NCBI GenBank assembly: GCA_020466095.1
Contig: CM035807.1
Span: 33,485,184-33,549,183, forward strand
Direction of reading: 5' to 3'
Length of the DNA: 64,000 nucleotides
Source: Chlorops oryzae
Lineage: Eukaryota; Arthropoda; Insecta; Diptera; Chloropidae
Part shown: in pieces, positions 45,171 through 55,911 of the stretch
How positions within the stretch are numbered: the first letter of the stretch is position 1
How the letters are laid out: each line of letters begins with the position of its first letter
Program-made: the position numbers and the translations under genes
The notes under the pieces: generated by a model
The model's input: only the letters and a program-made list of their open reading frames with translations
Database searches by the model: none
Told to the model about the DNA's origin: nothing

Positions 45171-46219
45171 ATGGAAAAAAAGGATTTTCGTGTTTTGATA
45201 AAATACTGTTTTCTGAAGGGAAAAAATACAGTGGAAGCAAAAACTTGGCTTGATAATGAGTTTCCGGACTCTGCCCCAGGAAAATCAACAATAATTGATT
45301 GGTATGCAAAATTCAAGCGTGGTGAAATGAGCACGGAGGACGGTGAACGCAGTGGACGCTCGAAAGAAGTGGTTACCGACGAAAACATTAAAAAAATTCA
45401 CAAAATGATTTTGAATGACCGTAAAATGAAGTTGATTGAGATAGCAGAGGCCTTAAAGATGTTAAAGGAACGTGTTGGTCATATCATTCATCAATATTTG
45501 GATATGAAAAAGCTCTGTGCAAAATGGGTGCCGCGCGAGCTCACATTTGACCAAAAACAACAACGTGTTGATGATTCTGAGCGGTGTTTGCAGCTGTTAA
45601 CTCGCAATACACCCGAGTTTTTGCGTCGATATGTGACAATGGATGAAACATGGCTCTATCACTACACTCCTGAGTCCAATCGACAGTCGGCTGAGTGGAC
45701 AGCGATCGGTGAACCGTCTCCGAAGCGTGGAAAGACTCAAAAGTCCGCTGGCAAAGTAATGGCCTCTGTTTTTTGGGATGGGCCTGGAATAATTTTCATC
45801 GATTATCTTGAGAAGGGAAAAACCATCAACAGTGACTATTATATGTCGTTATTGGAGCGTTTCAAGGTCGAAATCGCGGCAAAATGGCCCCATATGAAGA
45901 AGAAAAAAAGTGTTGTTCCACCAAGACAACGCACCGTGCCACAAGTCATTGAGAACGATGGCAAAAAATTCATGAATTAGGCTTCGAATTGCTTCCCCAC
46001 CCACCGAATTCTCCAGATCTGGCCCCCAGCGACTTTTTCTTGTTCTCAGACCTCAAAAGGATGCTCGCAGGGAAAAAATTTGGCTGCAATGAAGAGGTGA
46101 TCGCCGAAACTGAGGCCTATTTTGAGGCAAAACCGAAGGAGTACTACCAAAATGGTATCAAAAAATTGGAAGGTCGTTATAATCGTTGTATCGCTCTTGA
46201 AGGGAACTATGTTGAATAA
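45171..46219 (+). pseudogene. Mariner transposase with two frameshifts
   Basis: ATG at 45171. The N-terminus carries the HTH DNA-binding region (VEAKTWLDNEFPDSAP, EIAEALKMLKERVGHI) and KLCAKWVPREL. The first catalytic Asp is in YVTMDETWLYHYTPES. After an A-run near 45900 the frame shifts; the second Asp (LFHQDNAPCH) is in another frame, and another A-run near 45962 shifts again before SPDLAPSD with the third Asp. DD34D spacing is thus recognisable, but the protein is not continuous (272 codons before the stop). The C-terminal block (FGCNEEVIAETEAYFEA, GIKKLEGRYNRCI) is in the last frame to 46219. Indels confined to homopolymers suggest a fairly young inactivation or sequencing error. Confidence 0.85.
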
Positions 46220-46933
46220 TAAAAACGAATTTTGACAAAAAAATGTGTTTTTCTTTGTTAGACCGGGGACTTATCAGCCAACCTGTTAGAAGGTGAATTT
46301 TTTTCGTTTAGATTGAAAGTATAGACTCGTACCTTTCATTTTTATATAGTAAGAGGGCTAAGCAAGGCAAAGCACATAAAGCTTTTCCAACAAAAAATAA
46401 GAAGTTGATATTTTTTACGCTAATTTCTATATAATTATAATAATTATTCTACTTTTCCAATTTTAATAATTGTTTTTTACATGAAAGAGTAATTGCTATA
46501 TTTTTACCAAAAAATAAAACAAAGGCAATAGCTTTGGATTTTCATATAAAAAATGTTCTCTATTTCGACTACAATTTTAATCTGAAGCTTAATGAAAAAC
46601 ATTCCCTTGACTTTTGTTAGTTTTTTTTTAAATAAAAAAGTTCAATTTTCATAAAAAATAATTTTGAATTCCTCATATCCAAATAATTCTTTACAAAAGT
46701 GAATCATTAAAATTTTGAAATTTAAAAGTTGAAAAATCCTATTTTTTCCACTGATGCCCTGTGCGACGCCGAACTTTAATTCAAACTATCCACTTAATAG
46801 GTTACAACATTTTAATATTTTTGGTTTTTTGTTCACTATTGTTGCTGTCAATATCATTGGCATTTTTAACTTATAAATAATTATAGTACTAAATTTTTAC
46901 TTTTCTTTAACAATTTTTATCATTTTCTGGCGA

Positions 46934-47152
46934 TTGTTTGCCTGTCGATGCGGAAAATGGCACCCGAACACTCCCGAATACCGTTATATTATATATGATT
47001 GTATTCTATATGAAAAACTTAAGTCAGAACTTGTTTACTCCCAAGAATTATTCCATTTTACTGCCATTTTTCCTCCAATTTTCAGACAAATGACCCAAAA
47101 TCAGAATATTCCAAAATGTAGTAGGTACCAAAACATAAAAAAATTGTTTTGA
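46934..47152 (+). pseudogene. Possible C-terminal zinc-finger scrap of a non-LTR element
   Basis: FACRCG followed by TPEYRYIIYDCILYEKL resembles the C-x-C...(H/Y)xxxxC finger at the C-terminus of R1/Jockey-type pol proteins (the usual His is Tyr). No RT is seen around it. Weak. Confidence 0.25.
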
Positions 47153-47666
47153 TACCGGAGTCGTCCTTTCTAACCCCAAATACACTAGAAAAGTTATGTT
47201 TCATTTCAAAATATGCTACGGTTCTCGAAATAGCCAAAAGTCGCACCGCTCCACAGTGGTTAGTCAGCGGCAAAAATTCAATTTTTCGACCATATGATTT
47301 CGAAAAAGTAATGATGCAGTTTTTTAGAAAATTGTCCAAATAAGAGCAATCGATAAGCTTTTCTTTCCAAAGGTAATATTTATACTTTTTATACCCGTTG
47401 GAAGTCACATAAACATGCAAGGATAATAATTGACTAAGATTTTCATTAAATTGAGTGCGGCATTAATGTAAAATAATTATAGTTATAGTTATAGTTTGGC
47501 GCTTTAGTTAAAAAGAATAGTTTCTGTGATTTAACAATAATATGATTTTCTGTGATATTTTTTCTGTTCTTGACGAAGTAATTATTTTTGCAATTTATAA
47601 ATTGATATTCTTGACAACAATGTGGGACTGGACAAAAAACTAAAAATTTGTATTTAAAATGTAAAG

Positions 47667-47757
47667 AAAAAAACTTTTATTCAAATAAAGTATCCCTTGA
47701 AAAAGCTGGAAAAGAACCAGCGAAACGTCGGGAAAATAATGGAATAAAAAGTTTTTT
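47667..47757 (+). ncRNA. Hammerhead-like motif with flanking pairing arms
   Basis: CTTGAAAAAG, a 5-bp stem GCTGG/CCAGC, then CGAAACGTC resembles the core order of minimal hammerhead ribozymes found in Penelope-like and related retroelements (CUGANGA, stem II, GAAAC, GUC). The first core segment deviates (CTTGAAA instead of CTGATGA). AAAAAACTTTTATTC upstream pairs with GAATAAAAAGTTTTTT downstream. It is likely a decayed retroelement 3' motif; activity is doubtful. Confidence 0.4.
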
Positions 47758-48020
47758 ATTCGCATTTAAACCAAATGACCGAATAGCTCAAAAGAAAACA
47801 ACGTAAAATAAAATCGCTTTTGTTCAAAAAATTGTGTTTTTTAGTAAAATATGGAAATTACTGAAGGAATCACTAAGATACGATAAGTAGTTTAAAAGTT
47901 AAGCTGAAATAAAAATAACTCAAAAAACTACAGGATTTGCTATTTTTGTTGGAATAGAACTAATGTGAGTTACGAGCAGTTATTTTCAAATAAAAATTAA
48001 AGCTTCTAGTTAGCTCTAAC

Positions 48021-49752
48021 CATAGAATAAGTAATAATATAGAAGGAGCGTCTGAACGATTGCTTCGTTGCGCATTATAGGCGCGGGCGGTAAGGAAGAG
48101 GTGGAAGAAACGAAATTCTCTCTCATTCTTAATCCTATTGATGCTCACAGCAGAACCCGCTCATAACATATTAGGTGTAGTAAAAAGAAATCCTTTATTT
48201 TTCCAATAGATGGCGTTATTTATCTGCATCTCGCGTTGTAAAAGTCCGATCGTGTTCCGCTAGGGGGCATTAGAAAGATGACAGTTCCTACTAAAAAAGC
48301 TGTTTTGACACTTTTTTGATTGATTGATTCAGTTTTGTTTGAGAGCTTGTCAAAGATGGACATCAGCAAAGAGAAAATTCGCTACATTTTACAGTTTTTC
48401 TTCGATAAGGGAGAAAACGCAAGCCAGGCGGCTGAAAATGTGAATAGCGTTTATGGACCTGATACTGTAACAGCCAATCATGCGCAATTTTGGTTTCGTC
48501 GATTCCGTTCCGGTAACTTCGATGTCAAGGATGCACCCACGCACTGGAAGGCCAATTGTCGAAAATGTGGATAAAATCATGGAAATTATCGAGTCCGACC
48601 GTCATGTTAGCACTGTTTCGATTGCAAAAGAGCTAAAGATTGCACAAAAAACCGTTTGGAACCATTTGAATAACGCTGGATACACAAAGAAGCTCGATGT
48701 ATGGGTGCCACACGAGTTAACGCAAAAAAACCTCATAGACCGAATTTCCATCTGCGAATCGCTGCTGAACCGCAACAAAATCGACCCATTTCTGAAGCGG
48801 TTGGTGACTGGTGATGAAAAGTGGGTCACTTACGACAACGTCAAGCGAAAACGGTCGTGGTCGAAACACGGTGAACCGGCGGAAACGGTGGCCAAGCCAG
48901 GATTGACGGCCAGGAAGGTTTTGCTGTGTGTTTGGTGGGATTGGCAGGGAATTATCTACTATGAGCTGCTCCCATACGGCAAAACTCTTAACTCGGAACT
49001 CTACTGTCAACAATTGGACCGTCTGAAGGAAGCAATCGCTGTAAGCACCCAGCCGGAATTTTTCTCATAAATGACCAATTAATTATTTTTTCCACCAAGG
49101 ATATGAAGGGGAAAATTTGAGTACTTCTCAATTGCAATGGCATTGCCATCGCAAATCCAATGGCACTGTCATCGATAGAGGTATCGATACGACGGAGTAG
49201 ATCTACTCCACTTTCAATGACCAAGTCGTGATATATGCTCATATGACTGCCAATGCCGTTTGTGTGTTAATTTCATTAGAAAGTTGGTGTATAATCGGGA
49301 GGAGTCGCGGCTCTGTGTCCTGCTGAAATCATTGATTGTTTCACCGGGACATTTCCGGCTGGGGTGTTACCGAGTACACACATACTCTGCTTATAGCTAT
49401 GAATGTGAAGAGAATTAATGGAAATTGTAGGTTTATGAAGACTTGAAATTTTCTGTCAGTTACGAACTTTTTTCCTTTTGTAGATAGCTATATAGAGTAA
49501 GCGTATAATATTTTCCAAATTTTTCAAATTTTCTTATAGTTTTTATTTTATGAAAATCGGAGCAGTGTATCAAAAGTTATAGGACTTTAAAGTCAAAATA
49601 TAGATTATTTTCGCTCATACCATGCAAATATGAGCGGGTTCTGCTGTGGGCATTAATAGTGGAAACAATGAGAGCGGGCTCCACGCGAGGAACCCGCCAT
49701 ACAATTTTCGCTTTGTATGAGACGCTCCTTCTATATTATTACTTATTCTATG
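48021..49752. mobile_element. TIR element with 7-bp duplication, containing a mariner relic
   Basis: Termini CATAGAATAAGTAATAATA and its complement are flanked by CTCTAAC (48014-48020, 49753-49759). TIRs run about 130-150 nt, ending with the paired GAACCCGCTCATA block. CA...TG ends with a 7-bp duplication match the style of the foldback at 19364-33756. The central part is occupied by a mariner starting at 48171, so the host element was smaller. Confidence 0.7.
48356..49070 (+). pseudogene. Second mariner transposase, frameshifted and truncated
   Basis: The left mariner end TTAGGTGTAGTAAAAAG (from 48171) follows TA at 48169-48170. The coding part begins MDISKEKIRYILQFFFDKG. A frameshift near 48535 interrupts the linker, and the second frame continues TGRPIVENVDKI, TVSIAKELKIAQKTVWNHL (HTH), KKLDVWVPHEL and VTGDEKWVTYDNVKRKRSW with the first catalytic Asp, then VWWDWQGIIYYELLPYG. 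It stops at 49070, before the regions with the second and third Asp. Differences in sequence and TIR show it belongs to another subfamily (mellifera-like by eye) than the mariner at 44066. Confidence 0.8.
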
Positions 49753-50150
49753 CTCTAACATATCATGAAAAAAAAAAACGGCCGTCATAGCACTTTTAAG
49801 ATATCATAAACTTTGTAAGAAAAATGCATGACAATTGGAATAAAAATCTTTTTAAAAATGTATAGTATACTTTTAGGAATTCCTGTTCATCAAGCCGAAT
49901 TATAATTTTTTTTTTTTTTTTTTTAACGGTTTTTTATTATTGCATCTTCATATCCTATGAACTAACAACAAGTTAATGAATCTTAAAACTAAAAAATATT
50001 TATTAATATTATATGCTTTTCAGTCCACGCCAACGCGTGAACTGGGCTGCCTTTCCGTATGATGAATCCATAGATGGGTTTCCAGGAGGATTTTTTTGTT
50101 ACAAAAGTTACAAAAAAAATTTTTTTTTTTTTCAAAAATTTAGAGGGAGC

Positions 50151-52480
50151 TTAGTTGTGAGACAGTGATGGCAAGTCACGCCTTTTTAGCCTTGAGGAGC
50201 TGTTTGTTAGCAACAAATTTCTAGCTAGTGGGTTCGGATGTTGGGACAATCGAGTGCAATATTTGCGGCTTAATGAGATAAGCTCGTTTTTGACCATCGG
50301 GGTACAAAGGTCTTTATGTATGTTTTCGTTTTTTATAAACCATGGAGCACCAGTTATAGTCCGAAGAATTCTGGACTGTGAGCGTTGTATAATGTCTAAT
50401 AAAGAGTTGCTGGCTTTTCCCCAGAGCTGGGAGCCATAAGTCCATATAGGCTTAAGTGTTGCGTTATAAAGAAGCACTTTGTGTTCGAGCCGCAATCTTG
50501 ACTTACTGTTGAGTAGCCAGTGCAGTTTTTGGGCGCTCAGCTTCATTTGGGTGCGTTTTGCCTCAATGTGCTTGCGCCATGTGAGTCGGCGATCTAAGTG
50601 AATGCCTAGATATCTCACTTCATTGGCCTGTGGAACTCGTGTGCTATTAAGCATAATTGGAGGGCATGTCTCGCGACGCAGCGTGAAAGTTATGTGGGTG
50701 CATTTGCTGTCATTTACTTTTATTCTCCAGTTCGCAAGCCAGTCTTCAACAGTATGAAGATGATTATTAAGAACTCGAGAGGCGACCACAGGATCGCTGT
50801 GTGCATACAAAATTGCTGTATCGTCTGCAAATGTAGATGTGAAGAGTTCTGGGGATACAGGCAGATCAGCCGTGTAAATCAGGTATAGCAGGGGCCCTAG
50901 GACACTACCTTGGGGTACACCTGCTGAAATGTCATATTCATATGTCGTGTGTGTTCCATATTTGATTTTGAACTTCCTTTCAGAGAGGTAGGATTGTAGG
51001 ACTTTGTGAGTGTTTTCGGGAAGGGTATGTTTAATTTTAAACATTAAGCCAGAGTGCCATACTTTATCAAAGGCTTGCGAGATATCCAGAAATATGGCGG
51101 AACAGTATTTCTTTTTTTCAAATGCGTTTCTGATTTCGGTGGTAACTCTGTTTACCTGTTCAATGGTGCCATGGCTTTTACGAAAACCAAACTGGTGCTG
51201 GGGAATAGCTCCAGAGATTTGTAAGGGTGGTAAAATTTTTGCTAAGAGACATTTTTCAAAGACTTTTGAGAGTACTGGCAACAAGCTAATTGGCCGATAT
51301 GATGATGGGAGTGATAGGTCTTTTCCTGGCTTAGGGATCATAATTATGTTCGAAATTTTCCAGGGTCTAGGATAATATCCTAGCCTCAATATTGCGTTGA
51401 ATATGAAGAGGATTAATCTTGTTGCTACAGTGGGGAGTTGTTGCACCATCTGTGGGGTTATAAGATCAAAGCCTGCGGCCTTTTTTGTGTTTAGCTCGCC
51501 AATGATAAACTTGATCTCCTTGTGCTGAAATTCGCCTATATTTTCGATTGATCGAGGGTTCATTTTGGGAAATTGAAAAGCGTTAGTGCGTGGGTTGGGC
51601 TTAAAAACGTTTTCGAGATATTTAGCAAATACATGCGCTTTTTCTTCGTCCTTTCTAGCCCAGCTTCCAGTGTTAGTACGCAGTGGTGCTACGTTTGTTT
51701 TGGGTGCCTTCATCTTTTTATTTGCTTTCCAAAGAGAATAGTTTGATTCCGCTGTCGGGCTCAAATTTCGAGTGTAATTTTCTAGATTAGTTTTCAGATC
51801 ATTATCAAGAGCTTCTCTCAGGCGCTTAGTCGCTTGCACTAAGTTAACTTTCGCGGTGGGTGAACGTTGTCGCTGCCATTCCCTTCGTAGGCATCTTTTT
51901 TCTCGTACAAGAGTTTCGATCTCGCTTGAAGTATATCTTCGAGGTTCTTTTGGCTTGCTGATTATTTTTGGGGTTGCATGAACTGCTGCCGATATCATGA
52001 TATTGTTTACCTCTGTTACGGCATCATCAATATCACATTCGCTTCGGAGTATAGAGTTCTCGTTCAAATGCGAGCTTATATATTTTTTGTATTTAAGCCA
52101 GTGGGTTTTATTTGTTACAATTCTGTCGGGTTTTTCGGTGAATGTGGGCAAGCCCATCATTGTAATTATAACAGGGGAATGGTCGGATGACAAATCGAAG
52201 CTGGGTTCAGCATGTAATTCGCTACGATCAAAGTTTTTGCTGACTGCAAAATCAATGAGGTCGGGTTTTTTTTTTGCAAATCGGAAGGCCAGTAAGTGGG
52301 TTGACCTGTTGAAATACAGTCAAAATTTTCACGACTATTTATTATAATTGAATATAGTTGTCGCCCTTTGGGGTTAATTAATCTAGAGCCCCAGTGTGGG
52401 TGCTTAGCATTATAGTCCCCAGCTGCTATAAATTTGTTGCCAAGCTTTTGGAAGTACTCTAAAAATTGTGTACCAGTAAC
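50151..52480 (-). pseudogene. Jockey ORF2, endonuclease C-half and reverse transcriptase
   Basis: The minus frame from 52480 reads QFLEYFQKLGNKFIAAGDYN (APE endonuclease), shifts in a homopolymer run near 52262 (plus TTTTTTTTT), then continues SSDHSPVII as a 680-codon open frame to 50151. RT motifs: KKAAGFDLITPQMV, SYRPISLLPVLSKVFEK, HQFGFRKSHGTIEQ, SAIFLDISQAFDKVWH, SAGVPQGSVLGPLLY and catalytic TSTFADDTAIL. The C-terminus ILRTITGAPWF is Jockey-type. The polymerase part looks intact; the missing N-half of the endonuclease is in the inverted segment. Followed by about 225 nt of 3' UTR and poly(A). Confidence 0.85.
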
Positions 52481-52499
52481 AGAAAATCTGTAACAGAAT

Positions 52500-53822
52500 A
52501 GCTGCCGCTATAGCAAAAAACGTTGGCGTCCACGAAAAGCAAAAGGGGTCGGCAGTGCAGAGAGGCATGGATCGCTACGTCAACATCAAGCGGAAATTGA
52601 GTCCCCAAAAAATGCAGGACAGAAGGCTCTAAAAGTATTGAAACCCAATGCATCAACGAGCACTGCTACTAGCCCAAGCCAAAATAGATTTGCGCTGCTT
52701 GCTAGCAAAGATGACAATAAAGCATCTACCCCAAACCCCATCAAAAAAATTAAGCCTCCCCCAATCTACTTGCGTGAGGAATGTTCCAACGCTCTAGTAG
52801 CAACTATCGCTCGTTCCATTGGCAGCAGCAACTTTCACGTTGTTTCCATTAAAAGGGGTAACGTGAAAGAAACTAAAAATACAAATTTATACGGAAATCC
52901 ACTATCGTACCCTGGTGAACCACTTTGATGCACTCAAAAAAAGCTACTATACCTACCAGCTTAAAGCAAGCAAAGGTTTAGTGGTAGTAATAAAAGGCAT
53001 CGAGCCCTCACTTGATCCAGCAGAGATCAAAGGCGCTCTGCAAGCTGCAGGTTTTCCAACGAAAACCGTTTTTAATATTAAAAAACAAACAAAATATTCC
53101 GCAACCCCTATATCGCATTGAGCTTGATCCTTCAGCTAACTCCCAAAAACTAAAAAAGAACGAGGTCCACCCAATATACAATCTGCAATTTTTGCTACAC
53201 CGCAAAATTACTGTCGAAGAGCCTCATAAGCGGAAAGGACCGGTTCAATGCTCTAATTGCCAAGAATTTGGTCACACGCAAAACTATTGCACTTTGAACC
53301 CCGTGTGCGCTACATGTGGAGATCGGCATTCTTCGTACTCTTGTCAAGTTGATCAAGACAACCCTGATGTAAGAAAATGCAGCAACTGTGGTGGTAACCA
53401 CAAAGCGAGTTATCGTGGATGCCCGATCTACATGGCAATAAAAAAAAAAAGACCAACCCAAGCGGAAAACTCACGAAGAAGTTCCGAACTTCTTGCCGAG
53501 CCAGCAAGGGCCAGCATCAGCTGCTCTTCCTCCCAAAGCATTTTCATATGCTGACGCAGTAAAGTCTAACACTGCGACCCAACCTCAAGCATCTCTTGCG
53601 GCAGCAGCACATCCTGTTCATACTCCTATGACTATTTCGTATGCTGACGCTGTCAGGTCGAACACGGCGGTACACCCTCAAGGTGCCATATCAAATTTGG
53701 AATCAATGATCTCGAATTTGACTAACTGCATGATGCAGTTCACTTCAACTGTGCAATCAATGCTGCAAGAGATGATGCGGGCTCAAAGCCAACTCATGCA
53801 AATTCTTATTGCAAAGAAATGA
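52500..53822 (+). pseudogene. Jockey ORF1 (gag-like) in the inverted segment
   Basis: Sense runs on plus, opposite to the RT. It begins mid-ORF1 (CRYSKKRWRPRKAKG near 52512) and passes through NRFALLASKDD and the PPPIYLREE region. Zinc knuckles follow at 53245-53435 (CSNCQEFGHTQNYC, CATCGDRHSSYSC, CSNCGGNHKASYRGC). It ends with Ala/Gln-rich repeats (SYADAVKSNTA, SYADAVRSNTA). At least three frame changes occur (about 52920, 53090, 53500), so it is not translatable. Stop TGA overlaps the ORF2 ATG (ATGA at 53819-53822), as in Jockey-type elements. Confidence 0.8.
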
Positions 53823-54148
53823 GTGTCCTAAAAATTTGTCATTGGAATGCTAACGGCATTCGACAACACAAGCTTGAAATTCAAACATTTCTTGAATTAC
53901 ATTCAATTGACGTAATGCTCGTCAGTGAAACCCACCTCACAAGCAAAAATAATTTTACTATTAAAAATTATACGTTTTATGGCACTCATCACCCAGATGG
54001 AAAGGCACACGGCGGCACCGGCGTTTTGATCAAAACTCGAATAAAACACAATTTAATGGATGAATTTTCCCAAAATTACTTACAAGCAACGTCTATCTCA
54101 TTGCATTATGGTAACAGCATTATCGCTTTAAGTGCAGTTTACTGCCCA
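53819..54148 (+). pseudogene. Jockey ORF2, endonuclease N-half
   Basis: Starts MSVLKICHWNANGI and contains VMLVSETHLT and GGTGVLIKT, hallmark blocks of the APE endonuclease. The element sequence ends at AVYCPP; the open frame continues a few codons into the target duplication (54149-54160) and stops at 54172. The next residues of the domain are encoded on the other strand starting near 52480, the inversion breakpoint. Confidence 0.8.
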
Positions 54149-54160
54149 CCGAATTATAAT

Positions 54161-54541
54161 AGCAACAATTAACTAACAAGTAAGGGTGTTATAGTCAGGC
54201 GAGCCCGGTGTTAAAGACCCATATACCGACTTTTGATAGATTTCTTTATGAGAAATGCCCCACGCCCAATTTTCCATTAATTTTTGCAATCCTAATCGGA
54301 GGCTTATATATACGTTCAAATTATAAACCTCATTCAAATGAGAATGAGCTATGGTCATTTTTTTCTATAGGAATGAGCTAGGGTCGTTTTTTCCTTCGTG
54401 GGATTAAAAAAAAAATACTCGTGACGCCTAGCTGGAAATTTTCATGTTAGGGTGTGCATAATTTATGCAGAATTTGTCAAAGTTTGTGGTCGTCTTATAA
54501 ATGAACGGCCTTATGAAATTACTTCTATATATATATACCTA
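54161..54541. other. Non-coding stretch
   Basis: Flanking target DNA between the Jockey-type and gypsy-type insertions. No gene recognised. Confidence 0.5.
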
Positions 54542-54545
54542 TATA

Positions 54546-54776
54546 AGTAACATAGCAACACACATTTTCTTTTTTCTAATTTATTTTCTTTCACTTTGTC
54601 AAATTGATCAAAGTGACATTGGGAATGAAAAATGAAAGAAAATAAATTGATAAGCTTAGAAATATTTTTATAAAAATTATTATTAAGTTTTCTTTAAACA
54701 AAAAAACTTGTTAATAAAAACCTTATTATTGTTCAATAAAAACGAATTTATTAATAACAAAAAAGGTTTTGTTACT
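54546..54776 (+). repeat. 5' LTR of the gypsy/17.6-type element
   Basis: 231 bp, starting AGTAACATAGCAACACAC. It contains AATAAA-type signals and overlaps the primer site by the final T. Confidence 0.9.
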
Positions 54777-55011
54777 GGCGCAGTCGGTCCTTCAGGATAA
54801 AAGAACATTATCCTTTAAACGAGCCTACATTCAAACAAGGACAAAGATATCTTTTGAATCGGATTCAAGAGTTGTGATTCCAGGAGTCTAACAAAAGGAT
54901 TTCTGCGTATTGCGACTTATAAGAGGAATTAAAATCCTGCAACAACTTCAAACGTTTACTCCGAAATTCTTCCAAATAAAGCTGGTGCAAAGTGGATCGT
55001 TTCGAATATTT

Positions 55012-55911
55012 ATGAACAGTGATCAACTGGACGTTATTTGTCAGAAATTGAAAATCCTGGAAATAAACACCGATACCATGCTGGCCAAGGAGAAAAGAGA
55101 AATGTTTTTGCAAACTATCAAACTGATTTTACCATTCAATGGCAATAGAAACTATCTGGCTTTATTTATCGACAACATAGACACCATAGTTCCTGATTTC
55201 ACTTCACTCGCTAACGAGGAAAAACCATTTTATTTTCAATGTATAACAAGTACTCTTCGCGACGCAGCCCTAGACGTTATAAGGAAAGAACAACCGAAAG
55301 ATTGGCCAACACTCAAAGGACTGTTAATTGATGAATTTGCTGACCATACACCAATTACAACTCTTATTCTGTCAATCAACAACATAAAATTTAAAGGTAA
55401 CGTAAAAACACTCTGCGAAGAAATTAACACCGAAATTTGCAAAATTAAGGATAACATAAAATTAAGCAAAGCCGATTTATCTAGACAGTCATTTTTAAGT
55501 AACGAATTACAACAAATTAGTATTAGAACACTTAAAAGAGAATTACCTTACCATCTTACTGCTTTGATTAATGCTAACCTAGCAACGGATATTAACTCCG
55601 CAATAAAAATTTTGAAAGAAAATGACGTATATGACGCAAAACCATTAAAGAGGAACAACTATAGAAAGAATCAAATGACATTTCAAAATAATTTACGACC
55701 ATCTTATACACCACAAAACATTTTACCTAATTCAGGATCTACCCAAAATTACAATTACCCACAACATTCATTACCTCAACCACCACTAAACTTTCAAAGG
55801 CATAATTCAAATCAATCTCGGATAAGACGTTTCGGACCCCCAGAACCAATGAACCAAGATACTGAAAATTTTCACTTAGTTGCCTCGGAACCTTACCTGA
55901 AATTGAATTAA
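55012..55911 (+). CDS. Gag of the gypsy/17.6-type element
   Basis: 299 codons from ATG at 55012; the frame is open a little further upstream but without an ATG. The product is mainly helical and Lys/Asn/Leu-rich with FNGNRNYLALFIDNID, a capsid-like block typical of this gypsy group, and a Gln/Asn/Pro-rich C-terminus without a zinc knuckle, as in 17.6/297-type gag. The last codons overlap the start of protease in the -1 frame (LPEIELKIANQ), consistent with -1 frameshifting to pol. It appears intact. Confidence 0.75.
   Translation: MNSDQLDVICQKLKILEINTDTMLAKEKREMFLQTIKLILPFNGNRNYLALFIDNIDTIVPDFTSLANEEKPFYFQCITSTLRDAALDVIRKEQPKDWPTLKGLLIDEFADHTPITTLILSINNIKFKGNVKTLCEEINTEICKIKDNIKLSKADLSRQSFLSNELQQISIRTLKRELPYHLTALINANLATDINSAIKILKENDVYDAKPLKRNNYRKNQMTFQNNLRPSYTPQNILPNSGSTQNYNYPQHSLPQPPLNFQRHNSNQSRIRRFGPPEPMNQDTENFHLVASEPYLKLN

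Larger units (their letters stand above)
44066..46286 (+). mobile_element. Mariner transposon (irritans-type termini), interrupted
   Basis: TIRs ACAGGTTGGCTGATAAGTCC at the left and its complement at the right, flanked by TA (44064-44065, 46287-46288). This terminus is typical of the irritans subfamily (Himar-like). The left TIR is cut after CCCCG by a 924-bp element and resumes at 45015 with GTCTGACA. The transposase is broken by two homopolymer shifts. Confidence 0.85.
49907..54148 (-). mobile_element. Jockey-clade element with internal inversion (twin priming)
   Basis: The 12-bp duplication CCGAATTATAAT lies at 49895-49906 and 54149-54160. The poly(A) end (T run 49907-49924) is at the left. 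The 3' part (endonuclease C-half, RT) reads on minus from about 52480 to 49925; the 5' part (ORF1 and endonuclease N-half) reads on plus from about 52490 to 54148. The two parts are adjacent in the parental order but inverted to each other, within one duplication. At the junction GTAACAGA occurs twice within 16 nt. Confidence 0.85.
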
